Virus record (IMG/VR): IMGVR_UViG_3300030085_001116
Span: 1-20,315 of that record
Strand: one strand, 5' to 3'
Source: a virus
DNA length: 20,315 nt
The notes under the pieces are model-generated. The model saw nothing but the letters and a program-made list of their open reading frames with translations. It did not search any database and had not been told where the DNA came from. Both the position numbers and the translations under genes were made by a program. Within the stretch, counting starts at the first letter, position 1. Every line of letters starts with the position of its first letter. Below are positions 1 to 6,165 of this stretch, in pieces.

Positions 1-84
1 CTTACGATTAACTCTCTCACCATTCTTGTATTCACGAACTAGGATGTGGTTACCCCAAGGGGCAACATTTGTATAGAAATTCAT
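1..84 (-). CDS. 43: DNA polymerase gp43, N-terminal 28 codons (partial)
   Basis: The reading frame starts at ATG 84 and runs off the left edge. Its first residues (MNFYTNVAPWGNHILVREY) fit the beta-strand N-terminus of T4-like family B DNA polymerases, which in marine T4-like phages commonly begin MNFYTNV-WGN. Position agrees: in T4-like genomes gene 43 follows 45-44-62-regA. The product would be the replicative polymerase with 3'-5' proofreading, tethered by clamp gp45, but none of the catalytic motifs lie inside the window. A Shine-Dalgarno-like AAAGGTGG (104-97) lies 12 bases from the ATG, which is long, and part of it is in a small hairpin. A sigma70-type promoter also ends almost on the start codon. 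Identification rests on only 28 residues plus gene order. Confidence 0.8.
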   Translation of the reverse strand, partial: MNFYTNVAPWGNHILVREYKNGERVNRK

Positions 85-90
85 AATGTA

Positions 91-119
91 GTTATACCAC
101 CTTTGTGGTTAAAAGTCAA
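91..119 (-). promoter_or_regulatory. Sigma70-type promoter for gene 43
   Basis: TTGACT (119-114), a 17-base spacer and TATAAC (96-91), with TGG before the -10 giving an extended -10. Start of transcription would be expected near 84, at or beside the A of the gene 43 ATG. The TGA stop of the upstream ATP-grasp gene (118-116) lies inside the -35 box. Confidence 0.6.
96..109 (-). promoter_or_regulatory. Hairpin covering the gene 43 ribosome-binding site
   Basis: In RNA from upstream, ACCAC (109-105) can pair with GTGGT (100-96) around an AAAG loop. The Shine-Dalgarno-like AAAGGTGG falls in the loop and 3' arm. T4 and RB69 gp43 repress their own translation through a hairpin at this place, so a similar operator is possible. 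The stem has only 5 bp. Confidence 0.35.
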
Positions 120-1147
120 GTCCAATTATCACGATTCATAAATTTTACTAAAACGTCTTTGAGTATACTTCCACTGTGAACTGAGTCATATCCAACATGA
201 CCAGGCTGTGAATTTATCTCTAAAACATATGGTGGAACTTTCTCTCTGTCTTCAGATACAATTAAGTCTACACCAATCCATTTACCACCAATTGATTTAT
301 CAACTTTTAAACAAGTTTCTTTTTCTAATTCTGTTAATTGAAATTTTTCTGGTTTAGAACCTTGATGAACATTACTTCTAAAATCACCATCTGCAAGTGG
401 TCTTTTCATTGCACCCATGATTTCACCAGCAACCATCATAACACGAACATCAAAATCTATCTCAATATATTCTTGAAGTATAAGTCCTCTTTCAGAACCT
501 AACTTATTAATAATTTGTGCAGATGATAATAGTTGAGCTTCATCTTTAATTTTAAGAACACCAACTCCACCAGTTCCTAAGATTGTTTTGAGAACAACTG
601 GAAACTTACCACCAATACGTTTATGAATATCTTCTAATTTATCTAAGTCATTCACTAAAACCGTAAAGGGTTGTTTGATATAGTCTTGTTCTAATTTTAA
701 ATAAGTATGATACTTATCCCAACAAATATTATGAACTGACATAGGGTTAATAACCTTAACACCATTAATAGTAAGTTCACGATAGAAGTTTTGCCAACTT
801 GGAAAATCATTTGATTTAGACCTATTGAATATAATAGTATTATCATCTATCTCAAATTGATTATCTTCTTTATCACATATAAAAAGTTTGTTATCTTTTT
901 TTAGAATATATGTTTCTTCTATTTTCGCTTTAAATCCAGTTAATCCTAGTTCCTTACCAAATGATAACATTTTGTCAGCAAGTGGGTCAGTTTCTTCTTT
1001 TGAATCATCACCAACATTACTAGGGTCATTATAGATTACAACAAAACGATATGGTTTGTCTGGAGCCTGCTCAGCAATGTAATCCCTAAGAGAGATTACA
1101 CCACTTTCTTTATCTGAGGCAGCACTCACATACATTTGATTATCCAT
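116..1147 (-). CDS. RimK-like ATP-grasp ligase
   Basis: A 343-residue protein with ATP-grasp features: an N-terminal alpha/beta region, a central glycine-rich ATP-binding loop (KTILGTGGVGV, about residues 187-197), the DVRVMMVAGEIMGAMKR strand pattern typical of RimK and glutathione-synthetase relatives (about 233-249), and a C-terminal metal-binding VLEINSQPG segment (about 311-319). Known relatives join an amino acid or peptide carboxylate to an amine using ATP; RimK adds glutamates to ribosomal protein S6. The target here cannot be told from sequence. The start ATG overlaps the 3' end of the preceding small gene by 8 bases; an alternative ATG lies four codons in. It sits between regA and gene 43, where T4 has no such gene, and its stop codon overlaps the gene 43 promoter. 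Family call is firm; substrate unknown. Confidence 0.75.
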   Translation of the reverse strand: MDNQMYVSAASDKESGVISLRDYIAEQAPDKPYRFVVIYNDPSNVGDDSKEETDPLADKMLSFGKELGLTGFKAKIEETYILKKDNKLFICDKEDNQFEIDDNTIIFNRSKSNDFPSWQNFYRELTINGVKVINPMSVHNICWDKYHTYLKLEQDYIKQPFTVLVNDLDKLEDIHKRIGGKFPVVLKTILGTGGVGVLKIKDEAQLLSSAQIINKLGSERGLILQEYIEIDFDVRVMMVAGEIMGAMKRPLADGDFRSNVHQGSKPEKFQLTELEKETCLKVDKSIGGKWIGVDLIVSEDREKVPPYVLEINSQPGHVGYDSVHSGSILKDVLVKFMNRDNWT

Positions 1148-1361
1148 TCATTGTTTCTGGAAAATATTTGTTAATCATTTCCAATCGGTCATCTGCAGCT
1201 GCAAGTTTATCCAACTCTGCGATTACTGCTTCTGTGATGTCCGAATGTTCACCAATACCAGCAGGCATGGTTTGGTAAACTAAAATATTCGCTTTGTGTA
1301 CTGCAACTTCACCCTCTGCGTGAGCTCTTGCAGCTTCCATTAATGCAACGCCTGGTTTCAT
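1140..1361 (-). CDS. Small conserved phage protein between regA and 43
   Basis: A 73-residue protein, largely helical and alanine-rich, starting MKPGVALMEAARAHAEGEV and containing a central PAGIGEHSDI segment. I chose ATG 1361 over the more upstream in-frame start at 1406 because AAGGG lies six bases before it and the upstream start falls inside regA. Proteins of this size and pattern occur beside regA and gene 43 in marine T4-like phages as far as I recall, but I know of no function. The gene overlaps the ATP-grasp start by 8 bases and follows regA closely, so it is cotranslated within the replication operon. No signal peptide or membrane segment is visible. Confidence 0.7.
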   Translation of the reverse strand: MKPGVALMEAARAHAEGEVAVHKANILVYQTMPAGIGEHSDITEAVIAELDKLAAADDRLEMINKYFPETMNG

Positions 1362-1365
1362 GTTA

Positions 1366-1773
1366 TTACCCTTCTTTCTTTTTACCAATATTGTACTTAG
1401 TTTCAAGTGACCATTCGTTTTTCTCTTTAAACGAAATGACCTTAATTTGTGATAGTGGTGCAGCTTCCACTGTACTTTTACCTACCACATTAATCAATCC
1501 CCAATCCGATAAAAGATTAGCGATTGTATTCCGTCTTGCGATATCGTTTTCTGAAATATTTGTGTCCTTACCATCTAGAGCAAACAACTCTTTAAAATGA
1601 ACAATGTAGTATTTACCTTGTTTATGTAGGATATGGCAGGACTGAAATAGAGTTTTGTTTTTTCTTGACGCAACACCAATGCGAGAAAGTGTTTCACGAA
1701 CTTTAAGAAAGTCATCTGGTTCTTTCAAACCCACCTCAAGCATTTGGTCTGGTTTCCATAAACTATCATTCAT
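1366..1773 (-). CDS. regA: RegA translational repressor
   Basis: The 135-residue product aligns by eye with T4 RegA (122 residues). Shared blocks are EPDDFLKVRETLSRIGVA, the LFQSCHILHKQGKYYIVHFKEL core, the NTIANLLSDWGLI helix and the C-terminal VISFKEKNEW. RegA binds the initiation regions of many early phage mRNAs, including those of the clamp and clamp-loader genes, and blocks ribosome entry. ATG 1773 is preferred over the in-frame GTG at 1782 because AAAGGTGG sits five to six bases upstream of the ATG, and the ATGAATGA overlap with the end of gene 62 indicates coupled translation. The protein has about 12 extra N-terminal residues relative to T4. High confidence. Confidence 0.93.
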   Translation of the reverse strand: MNDSLWKPDQMLEVGLKEPDDFLKVRETLSRIGVASRKNKTLFQSCHILHKQGKYYIVHFKELFALDGKDTNISENDIARRNTIANLLSDWGLINVVGKSTVEAAPLSQIKVISFKEKNEWSLETKYNIGKKKEG

Positions 1774-2158
1774 TTTTTCCACCTTTATTCAATTTTTCTT
1801 TTATATAGGCGATTTGTTCATCATTTAGTATGTTCAAGGCAGACCTTGCTTTTTCATTATTATAACCAAAGTATTCTTTAACACATTCTAAATTCTTTGT
1901 TTTACTCGCCTTCATCCAAGGAGCATATCTATTTTGTCTCCTTACACTATTTAGTAAAAAATCATATTGTAGTTTGTTGTCGAGATGATGGTGGAAGTTC
2001 ATCTCGTTTACTAACATGACCGTATCATTAAATGGTGCAAGACACTTGTTAATAATAAATGATGAATACCTCTTTTCATAAAGAGGGTCATCACCATCCA
2101 TCAAGTTTTCCTTGGACTTATTGATTGAGTTTAAGTATTCTTTGAGTTCATATGCCAT
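1766..2158 (-). CDS. 62: Clamp loader small subunit gp62
   Basis: A 130-residue protein between gene 44 and regA, the T4 position of gene 62. The NEMNFHHHLDNKLQYDFLLNSVR block (about residues 51-73) is characteristic of gp62 in marine T4-like phages. T4 gp62 has 187 residues, so this is a short version. With four gp44 subunits it forms the loader that opens gp45 and places it on primer-template DNA. Start ATG shares its A with the TAA of gene 44 (TAATG), a sign of translational coupling; in T4 the two proteins are likewise coupled. Confidence 0.85.
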   Translation of the reverse strand: MAYELKEYLNSINKSKENLMDGDDPLYEKRYSSFIINKCLAPFNDTVMLVNEMNFHHHLDNKLQYDFLLNSVRRQNRYAPWMKASKTKNLECVKEYFGYNNEKARSALNILNDEQIAYIKEKLNKGGKNE

Positions 2159-3093
2159 TATTTAAACTTTACTTGAGACATAAGTTCTGTCATACACGCA
2201 AGAAGATTTATCTCTTGGTCTGCGACAAAGGCGGACTTGTAAGAATAGTCAGCAAGTATAACAACAGCATGGGGGATAGTAGAAGGCACCAAACTATCAT
2301 AAAGGGAATCGTAAATCCTACGATAAATACGGCTTGGGTCATTATCAAGATTGTTGACAATCCATCTACGAACATTGGTAAACTCTTTACCTTTAAGAAA
2401 TGTAAGAAGTTCTTTGATTGAGTCTTCAGATAAGTTAACCAGTATACCAGCATCAATTTTCCCACTTGCACTATATCGTTGCAACTCATTCAGAACCCTT
2501 CTCCAATCTGGGAAGAACTTTTGAATAAGTGATGCAACTACTTTTTTATCATAGGATATCTGTTCATTATTTAGGATTACCTCTAACCTATTCATAAAGT
2601 CCATTGCAAGTTGTGGTTTCTCTTCATTAGGAATACGAAACTCTATACTTGAACAACGACTATGCAAAGGTTCAATGATACGGTTCTTGAAGTTACAAGT
2701 CAGAATAAATCCACAGTTCTTACTGAACTCTTCTATGAACCCACGCAACGCAGGCTGTGTAGATTGTGGATTAAGATAATCTGCTTCGTCTAGGATTACA
2801 TACTTACGGTTACCATCCATAGAGACAGTACTCGCAAAGTTCTTGATTTTGTTTCTGAGAACATCAATACCAGATTCCTCAGAACCGTTAATCATCATGT
2901 AGGTACAACCAAGTTCCTCTAACATTGCCTTTGCAACAGTTGTTTTACCACAACCAGCAGAACCAGATAATAGTAGATTAGGACAATTTTGATTGTCTAC
3001 AAATTGTTGAAATGTTTGTTTCAACTCAAATGGAAGTATTGCGTCACTAATCGTTTGAGGACGATACTTCTCTACCCATAATATTTCATTCAT
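2158..3093 (-). CDS. 44: Clamp loader ATPase gp44
   Basis: A 311-residue AAA+ ATPase. It begins with WVEKYRPQTISDAILP, the usual clamp-loader start. Walker A is GSAGCGKT (residues 44-51), Walker B is VILDEAD (99-105), sensor 1 is LTCNFKNRI (131-139) and the SRC motif carrying the arginine finger is at 145-147. Length matches T4 gp44 (319). It hydrolyses ATP with gp62 to load the gp45 clamp. It lies 10 bases downstream of gene 45 and is coupled to 62. All key residues are present. Confidence 0.96.
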   Translation of the reverse strand: MNEILWVEKYRPQTISDAILPFELKQTFQQFVDNQNCPNLLLSGSAGCGKTTVAKAMLEELGCTYMMINGSEESGIDVLRNKIKNFASTVSMDGNRKYVILDEADYLNPQSTQPALRGFIEEFSKNCGFILTCNFKNRIIEPLHSRCSSIEFRIPNEEKPQLAMDFMNRLEVILNNEQISYDKKVVASLIQKFFPDWRRVLNELQRYSASGKIDAGILVNLSEDSIKELLTFLKGKEFTNVRRWIVNNLDNDPSRIYRRIYDSLYDSLVPSTIPHAVVILADYSYKSAFVADQEINLLACMTELMSQVKFK

Positions 3094-3103
3094 AAATTAA
3101 TCC

Positions 3104-3757
3104 TCAAGCAGTTTCTAGTGCAATAAAGTATTCAACATCCTTATTAACATTCTTGAAATTAGAGATACCCTTTGAGGATACTTTAACTTCGTAGTCACCA
3201 GAAAGTAACTTTAAGTTTTCAACCTTAAAGAAAAACTTTTGATTTGGTGTACCACCTTCTCCAACTTCAACACTGAAACTATTTGAAGTATCATTTTTTC
3301 GGTCTGAAACTCTAAGGTTCATTTGACCAGTTTCGTTTACATCCAGAACCATATCTGGAACACCAAGAACAGATGAAGCCTTCAATACTTGATTGAATAC
3401 ACTTTGTTTAAGTGTAAAGGTTGCATCTGGGTCAGGCATTGTGATATCAGATTTTGGTGTAGTCACAACAGTTGGGTCACTGTAAAAGTAATTCAGTGAT
3501 TGACCACCTTGTGAGATTTTTACACTACTATCACCAAAGTCTAACTCTGGGTCATCAAACAATGACATTGCAGATAGGAACTCGTTCAAATCATAGATTG
3601 CGAATTCACTTTCAAATGTATCTGGTAGAGTTGCCTTTGATACAATGTTCTTCATTTGAGACATTGTTGCAATCTGATTACCAGATGTCACCAATAGATT
3701 AGCGTTGATTGTAGAATAGTTCTTCAACACCTCTCTAGTATCATTACTAAGTTTCAT
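3104..3757 (-). CDS. 45: Sliding clamp gp45
   Basis: A 217-residue clamp subunit. The start MKLSNDTREVLKNYSTINANLLVTSG matches the T4 gp45 start (MKLSKDTTALLKNFATIN), so I use ATG 3757 with AAGGAG ten bases upstream, not the in-frame start seven codons earlier. The AIYDLNEFLSAMSLFDDP segment is another gp45 block. The trimeric ring tethers gp43 to DNA and in T4 also activates late transcription together with gp55 and gp33. That dual role fits the gp55 gene and late promoter boxes found in this window. Confidence 0.95.
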   Translation of the reverse strand: MKLSNDTREVLKNYSTINANLLVTSGNQIATMSQMKNIVSKATLPDTFESEFAIYDLNEFLSAMSLFDDPELDFGDSSVKISQGGQSLNYFYSDPTVVTTPKSDITMPDPDATFTLKQSVFNQVLKASSVLGVPDMVLDVNETGQMNLRVSDRKNDTSNSFSVEVGEGGTPNQKFFFKVENLKLLSGDYEVKVSSKGISNFKNVNKDVEYFIALETA

Positions 3758-3758
3758 A

Positions 3759-4082
3759 TCAATTTTTCTCCTTGTCATGATTATGTAATGCGATTATACC
3801 ATAGTGGATTACTTTAAGCAAGTCTTTTCTTGCGTCTTCCCTAGTACCTTTTTTACCGTAACGCTGTGCATACTTTAGGATATTACCAATAGTAAATCCA
3901 GTTCCATGACCAGAGTCTAGAATAAATTCAGTAGCTTGAAATTTGTTTTGGGAATAATGCTGATTATATGTAGCATCAATATATTCAGCAAGTTCTTTTA
4001 GGATTCTGTCTTCAGAATATTTGTAGTTAATTAACTCTTTTTCTTTAACAGTTTTTTCTTCTTCTTTTCCAAAGATTTTCAA
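3759..4082 (-). CDS. DUF3310-like small protein
   Basis: A 107-residue protein whose C-terminal half (about 50-103) has the DUF3310-like pattern: a FILDSGHGTGFTIGN segment, then ILKYAQRYGKKG and a final helix DLLKVIHYGIIALHNHD. DUF3310 proteins are frequent in phages and include the T7 gp1.7 nucleotide-kinase-like family; activity here is not shown by sequence. The start is TTG 4082 with GGAG seven bases upstream; the nearby ATG at about 4092 is in another frame and leads to only 16 codons. The N-terminal 45 residues are charged and probably poorly ordered. The gene ends one base before the gp45 start codon, so the two are likely coupled. Confidence 0.65.
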   Translation of the reverse strand: MKIFGKEEEKTVKEKELINYKYSEDRILKELAEYIDATYNQHYSQNKFQATEFILDSGHGTGFTIGNILKYAQRYGKKGTREDARKDLLKVIHYGIIALHNHDKEKN

Positions 4083-4110
4083 ATGTAAACTCCATAATAT
4101 AATATTAGGA

Positions 4111-4131
4111 AGAGGGGGAAGACCCCCCTCT
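4111..4131. terminator. GC-rich hairpin between HTH gene and DUF3310-like gene
   Basis: AGAGGGGG (4111-4118) pairs perfectly with CCCCCTCT (4124-4131) around a five-base loop. There is no U-run after the stem on either strand, so it may be an attenuator or an RNA-stabilising stem and not a full terminator. It lies just after the stop of the helix-turn-helix gene. Confidence 0.5.
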
Positions 4132-4141
4132 CCAATTCAGT

Positions 4142-4399
4142 TTAGTATGCGTATTTTGTACCAAGTACAGATTCGATACCAGCAGAAATGATTGCAGCCG
4201 AAGGCGCACCAAGTCTGTATGCAACACCTTTTGTAGTGTCGTTTGTATAGATGCAATGACCTTCACTCTTTAGAGTATCAATCATTTTTGTTGGTGATGT
4301 TAAGTCAAACCTTTTTCTCAAAGTCTTCCATGTTACATTTTCACCTTTTGATAGAAGGTTTAGTACCTTCTGTTTTTTAGACAATCTAGGTCTACTCAT
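4142..4399 (-). CDS. Small helix-turn-helix-like protein
   Basis: An 85-residue basic protein. Residues 5-60 look like a winged-helix or helix-turn-helix domain: KKQKVLNLLSKGENVTWKTL, then RKRFDLTSPTKMIDTLKSEGHCIY with the second helix suited to recognition, and a short beta wing (YTNDTTKGVAYRL). The C-terminal 20 residues are alanine- and glycine-rich. A DNA-binding regulator is the natural guess, but target and role are unknown. AAGGAG lies nine bases before the ATG. It has its own promoter (4436-4464) embedded in the hsp20 terminator, and it is the first gene of the unit that leads into 45-44-62-regA. Confidence 0.7.
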   Translation of the reverse strand: MSRPRLSKKQKVLNLLSKGENVTWKTLRKRFDLTSPTKMIDTLKSEGHCIYTNDTTKGVAYRLGAPSAAIISAGIESVLGTKYAY

Positions 4400-4435
4400 A
4401 ATATATTCTCCTTATTATCATGATTTACTGTTTAG

Positions 4436-4464
4436 ACTATAACATAAAAGAGGAGTGATGTCAA
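4436..4464 (-). promoter_or_regulatory. Sigma70-type promoter for HTH gene and replication operon
   Basis: TTGACA (4464-4459), 17-base spacer, TATAGT (4441-4436), with TGT before the -10. The -35 hexamer lies in the loop of the terminator hairpin at 4450-4474. Confidence 0.75.
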
Positions 4465-4474
4465 GTCACTCCTC
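4444..4474 (-). terminator. Rho-independent terminator after hsp20
   Basis: In minus-strand RNA, GAGGAGUGA pairs with UCACUCCUC (9 bp, positions 4474-4466 with 4458-4450) around the loop CUUGACA, followed by UUUUAU. It begins about 15 bases after the hsp20 stop codon. Confidence 0.75.
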
Positions 4475-4488
4475 AGTATTTCTATCAA

Positions 4489-4944
4489 TTACTTGATAGT
4501 AATTAGTTGAGGTTTTTTCTCCTCTGGTACAATTCTCTCTAATGAGATAGTCAACATCCCATCTTTAAGTTCTGCACCGTTTACTACGATATCATCTGCA
4601 AGTGTAAACTTTCTTGTGAAGTTCCTTCCAGAAATACCTTTGTAAAGAGTGTACTCGTCAGTTGCACCAGTGTCTTTATCCTTCACTGATTTAACTGTAA
4701 GAACTCCCTCAGCAACTTCCACTTCGATATCTTTTTTACCGAAACCAGCGACAGCCATTTCGATTTCAAATTTGTAATCTTCTGTCTTTTGGATGTTGTA
4801 AGGGGGAAAACCAGTTGACTCTGCTTGATGAGTTACATAGTCGAACAATCTATCGAATGTTCTATCGAACCCTACAGCATAGGGAGTCATGTGGTTATAA
4901 TCAAACGCCTGAAGAGCGTTTCTAAGTGTGCTTAAGTTTGTCAT
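4489..4944 (-). CDS. Hsp20 / alpha-crystallin small heat shock protein
   Basis: A 151-residue small heat shock protein of the IbpA-like class. The N-terminal region has the PYAVGFDRTFDRLFDYV pattern of class A bacterial sHSPs (about 21-37). The alpha-crystallin domain spans about residues 47-140 with DYKFEIEMAVAGFGKKDIEVEV, GISGRNFTRKFTLADDI and the conserved DGMLTISLER (128-137). The C-terminal I-x-I type tail is LITIK. It should act as an ATP-independent holdase, perhaps for phage or host proteins late in infection. Hsp20 genes occur in marine T4-like phages. AAAGGAG sits before the ATG but is enclosed in a hairpin. A perfect late promoter box and a structured leader precede it; a terminator follows, so it forms a single-gene late unit inside an early region. 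Confidence 0.93.
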   Translation of the reverse strand: MTNLSTLRNALQAFDYNHMTPYAVGFDRTFDRLFDYVTHQAESTGFPPYNIQKTEDYKFEIEMAVAGFGKKDIEVEVAEGVLTVKSVKDKDTGATDEYTLYKGISGRNFTRKFTLADDIVVNGAELKDGMLTISLERIVPEEKKPQLITIK

Positions 4945-4945
4945 T

Positions 4946-4973
4946 TTATATCTCCTTTATTAAGCAAGATTAA
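4946..4973 (-). promoter_or_regulatory. ROSE-like RNA thermometer hairpin at hsp20 RBS
   Basis: In the hsp20 leader, UUGCUU (4967-4962) can pair with AAGGAG (4957-4952) around an AAUA loop, with a G-G opposition flanked by U-A and C-G pairs. This is the U(U/C)GCU against AGGA layout known from ROSE thermometers upstream of bacterial ibpA-type genes. AU pairs with two bulges can extend the stem to 4946 and 4973. Weak pairing would hide the Shine-Dalgarno when cool and release it when warm. Family match is by my reading; no folding was run. Confidence 0.5.
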
Positions 4974-4979
4974 TATTTG

Positions 4980-5100
4980 CATACCCATAAGGCATATGCG
5001 ATAATGATAATGTCGGTGGGCCGCACCGATAAATCCTAAGATGTCTTACCATCTCTGTACCAATTAAGGTCTATTAAGGCCTCGTACTGGACATTATCAC
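4980..5100 (-). ncRNA. Structured leader RNA upstream of hsp20
   Basis: GATAATGTC (5098-5090 in the RNA) pairs perfectly with GACATTATC (5014-5006); a U-A and a G-U pair can extend the helix to 11 bp. Inside it are AGATG/CATCT (5054-5050 with 5043-5039), CGGUG/CACCG near 5028-5024 and 5018-5014 (its last pair competes with the closing helix), and a GUAC/GUAC pairing (5087-5084 with 5060-5057). After the closing helix, GCATA/TATGC (5000-4980) forms another hairpin. The predicted late transcript starts at the first base of the closing helix. There is no convincing ORF and no tRNA T-loop or CCA end. Could be a cis-regulatory leader or a separate small RNA. Confidence 0.5.
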
Positions 5101-5103
5101 TAT

Positions 5104-5111
5104 TATTTATA
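5104..5111 (-). promoter_or_regulatory. T4-type late promoter box for hsp20
   Basis: Exact TATAAATA on the minus strand (5111-5104), the T4 late consensus read by gp55-RNA polymerase. With T4 spacing the start would be G 5098. Confidence 0.75.
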
Positions 5112-5112
5112 T

Positions 5113-5140
5113 GGGGATTAATTTTCAAAAATCAACCCCC
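5113..5140 (-). terminator. Hairpin after the DUF932 gene
   Basis: A 12-bp stem with two G-U pairs: GGGGGUUGAUUU (5140-5129), loop UUGA, AAAUUAAUCCCC (5124-5113). It lies 15 bases after the DUF932 stop and one base before the late box. The following bases are AU-rich but not a U-run, so it may be a weak terminator or an insulator. Confidence 0.45.
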
Positions 5141-5154
5141 ACACAAAACTTTTT

Positions 5155-6096
5155 TTAGGCAGCTTCTGCATATTCCAGAGCTTTGTCAAGTGCTTTCAAC
5201 TTGACCCTACGATTTCGTCCATACCATGATGAAGCCATTCGTCCATCATTTGAACGTCCTTGAACATGGTCTGTCATGAAAGTGACAGTGTTAAATGCGT
5301 TCCAGAATGAACCTTGAGCAAAGTTTGCACCAGGCTGTGTATCCAAGTGTTCCATAGCGATTTTCGCATTGTTGGAAGTAAATGGAATTACGTTATCAAC
5401 CTTTTCCTTTGCAGGCGAACCAAATACTTCATTGAAGTACTGAACGATATTCTCAGAAGTGTATCGTTTTGAACCAAGGAACTCAGCCATTGTTTTGTAC
5501 TGTTCCATTTTCTCACGAGCAATACCCATCTGTTCTTTAACCTCAGCAGAGTCAAACTCTTTTCGGTGATTAACTTTAACCATTGCATTACTATCTTGTG
5601 ATAGTGAAAGTGTCAATGTGTTATGACAAACTACACGAATTGGTGTCATACGAATATCAATCGCTTTACCAAACTCATGTGGATTTGAGAACAAGAAATA
5701 GTTCTCTGTAACATCACCATTGAAAAGTTCAAATGATTCGTTGGTCTTTGCAAGAGCCCAAACCATCTTACCACCATTCAATGAACCAGCAGTGTGCATC
5801 TGCATATCACCAGCACGAACATATTCTTCAAAGAAGTTAAACGCTTCTGCGTTCTGAACTGGATTCCATCCTTTACCTACAATATCAAGAACTTCTCCAT
5901 CAGATGTACGAACAAGTGCTTGTTTGGACTTAACAGATGAACCCATCTTTGTAACTAGGTCTTGTTTTTCAACAGTCCAATCAACCCCTGCTTTTTGCAT
6001 CATCTGTTCTGGTGTCAAATCATCAATGACCTTCACTCCAAGACCATGCCATGGCAACTCACCAGCGTATGCCATTGTTTCTACCATATGTGCCAT
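5155..6096 (-). CDS. DUF932 / phage-plasmid-like protein
   Basis: A 313-residue protein of the DUF932 (TIGR03299, phage/plasmid-like) family. Typical features are the N-terminal PWHGLGVKVIDDLTPEQMM with AGVDWTVEK, then ALVRTSDGEVLDIVGKGWNPVQN (about 61-83), a central MTPIRVVCHNTLTLSL (about 151-166), and a C-terminal aromatic-rich WNAFNTVTFMTDHVQGR segment. Function is unknown; members are found in phages and plasmids, and no catalytic motif is clear. AAGGAGAG sits four bases before the ATG. Expression is from its own sigma70-type promoter at 6137-6165 and it is followed by a hairpin at 5113-5140, so it is probably a single early gene. Confidence 0.85.
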   Translation of the reverse strand: MAHMVETMAYAGELPWHGLGVKVIDDLTPEQMMQKAGVDWTVEKQDLVTKMGSSVKSKQALVRTSDGEVLDIVGKGWNPVQNAEAFNFFEEYVRAGDMQMHTAGSLNGGKMVWALAKTNESFELFNGDVTENYFLFSNPHEFGKAIDIRMTPIRVVCHNTLTLSLSQDSNAMVKVNHRKEFDSAEVKEQMGIAREKMEQYKTMAEFLGSKRYTSENIVQYFNEVFGSPAKEKVDNVIPFTSNNAKIAMEHLDTQPGANFAQGSFWNAFNTVTFMTDHVQGRSNDGRMASSWYGRNRRVKLKALDKALEYAEAA

Positions 6097-6136
6097 ATTT
6101 CTCTCCTTATGACTGTTTAATTTTGATTATGTTTAT

Positions 6137-6165
6137 ACTATACCATGTTCTAATAACAAAGTCAA
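6137..6165 (-). promoter_or_regulatory. Sigma70-type promoter for the DUF932 gene
   Basis: TTGACT (6165-6160), 17-base spacer, TATAGT (6142-6137) with extended -10 TGG. The stop codon of the upstream 57-residue gene lies inside the -35 box. From the -35 onward, 41 of 43 bases match the promoter at 6701-6743. Confidence 0.8.

Noticed and set aside
1366-1782. GTG 1782 as start of regA
   Set aside because: The ATG at 1773 has an ideally spaced AAAGGTGG, whereas 1782 lies too close to the same motif.
4980-5100. Possible tRNA or tRNA-like gene in the hsp20 leader
   Set aside because: There is a closing helix with internal hairpins, but the closing helix is too long, no T-loop (TTCGA-type) or anticodon arm of seven-base loop is present, and there is no CCA-compatible end.
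5042-5110. Short frame in the hsp20 leader reading QYEALIDLNWYRDGKTS then stop
   Set aside because: About 20 codons with no start codon in a good context and no Shine-Dalgarno; the RNA pairings explain the sequence better.
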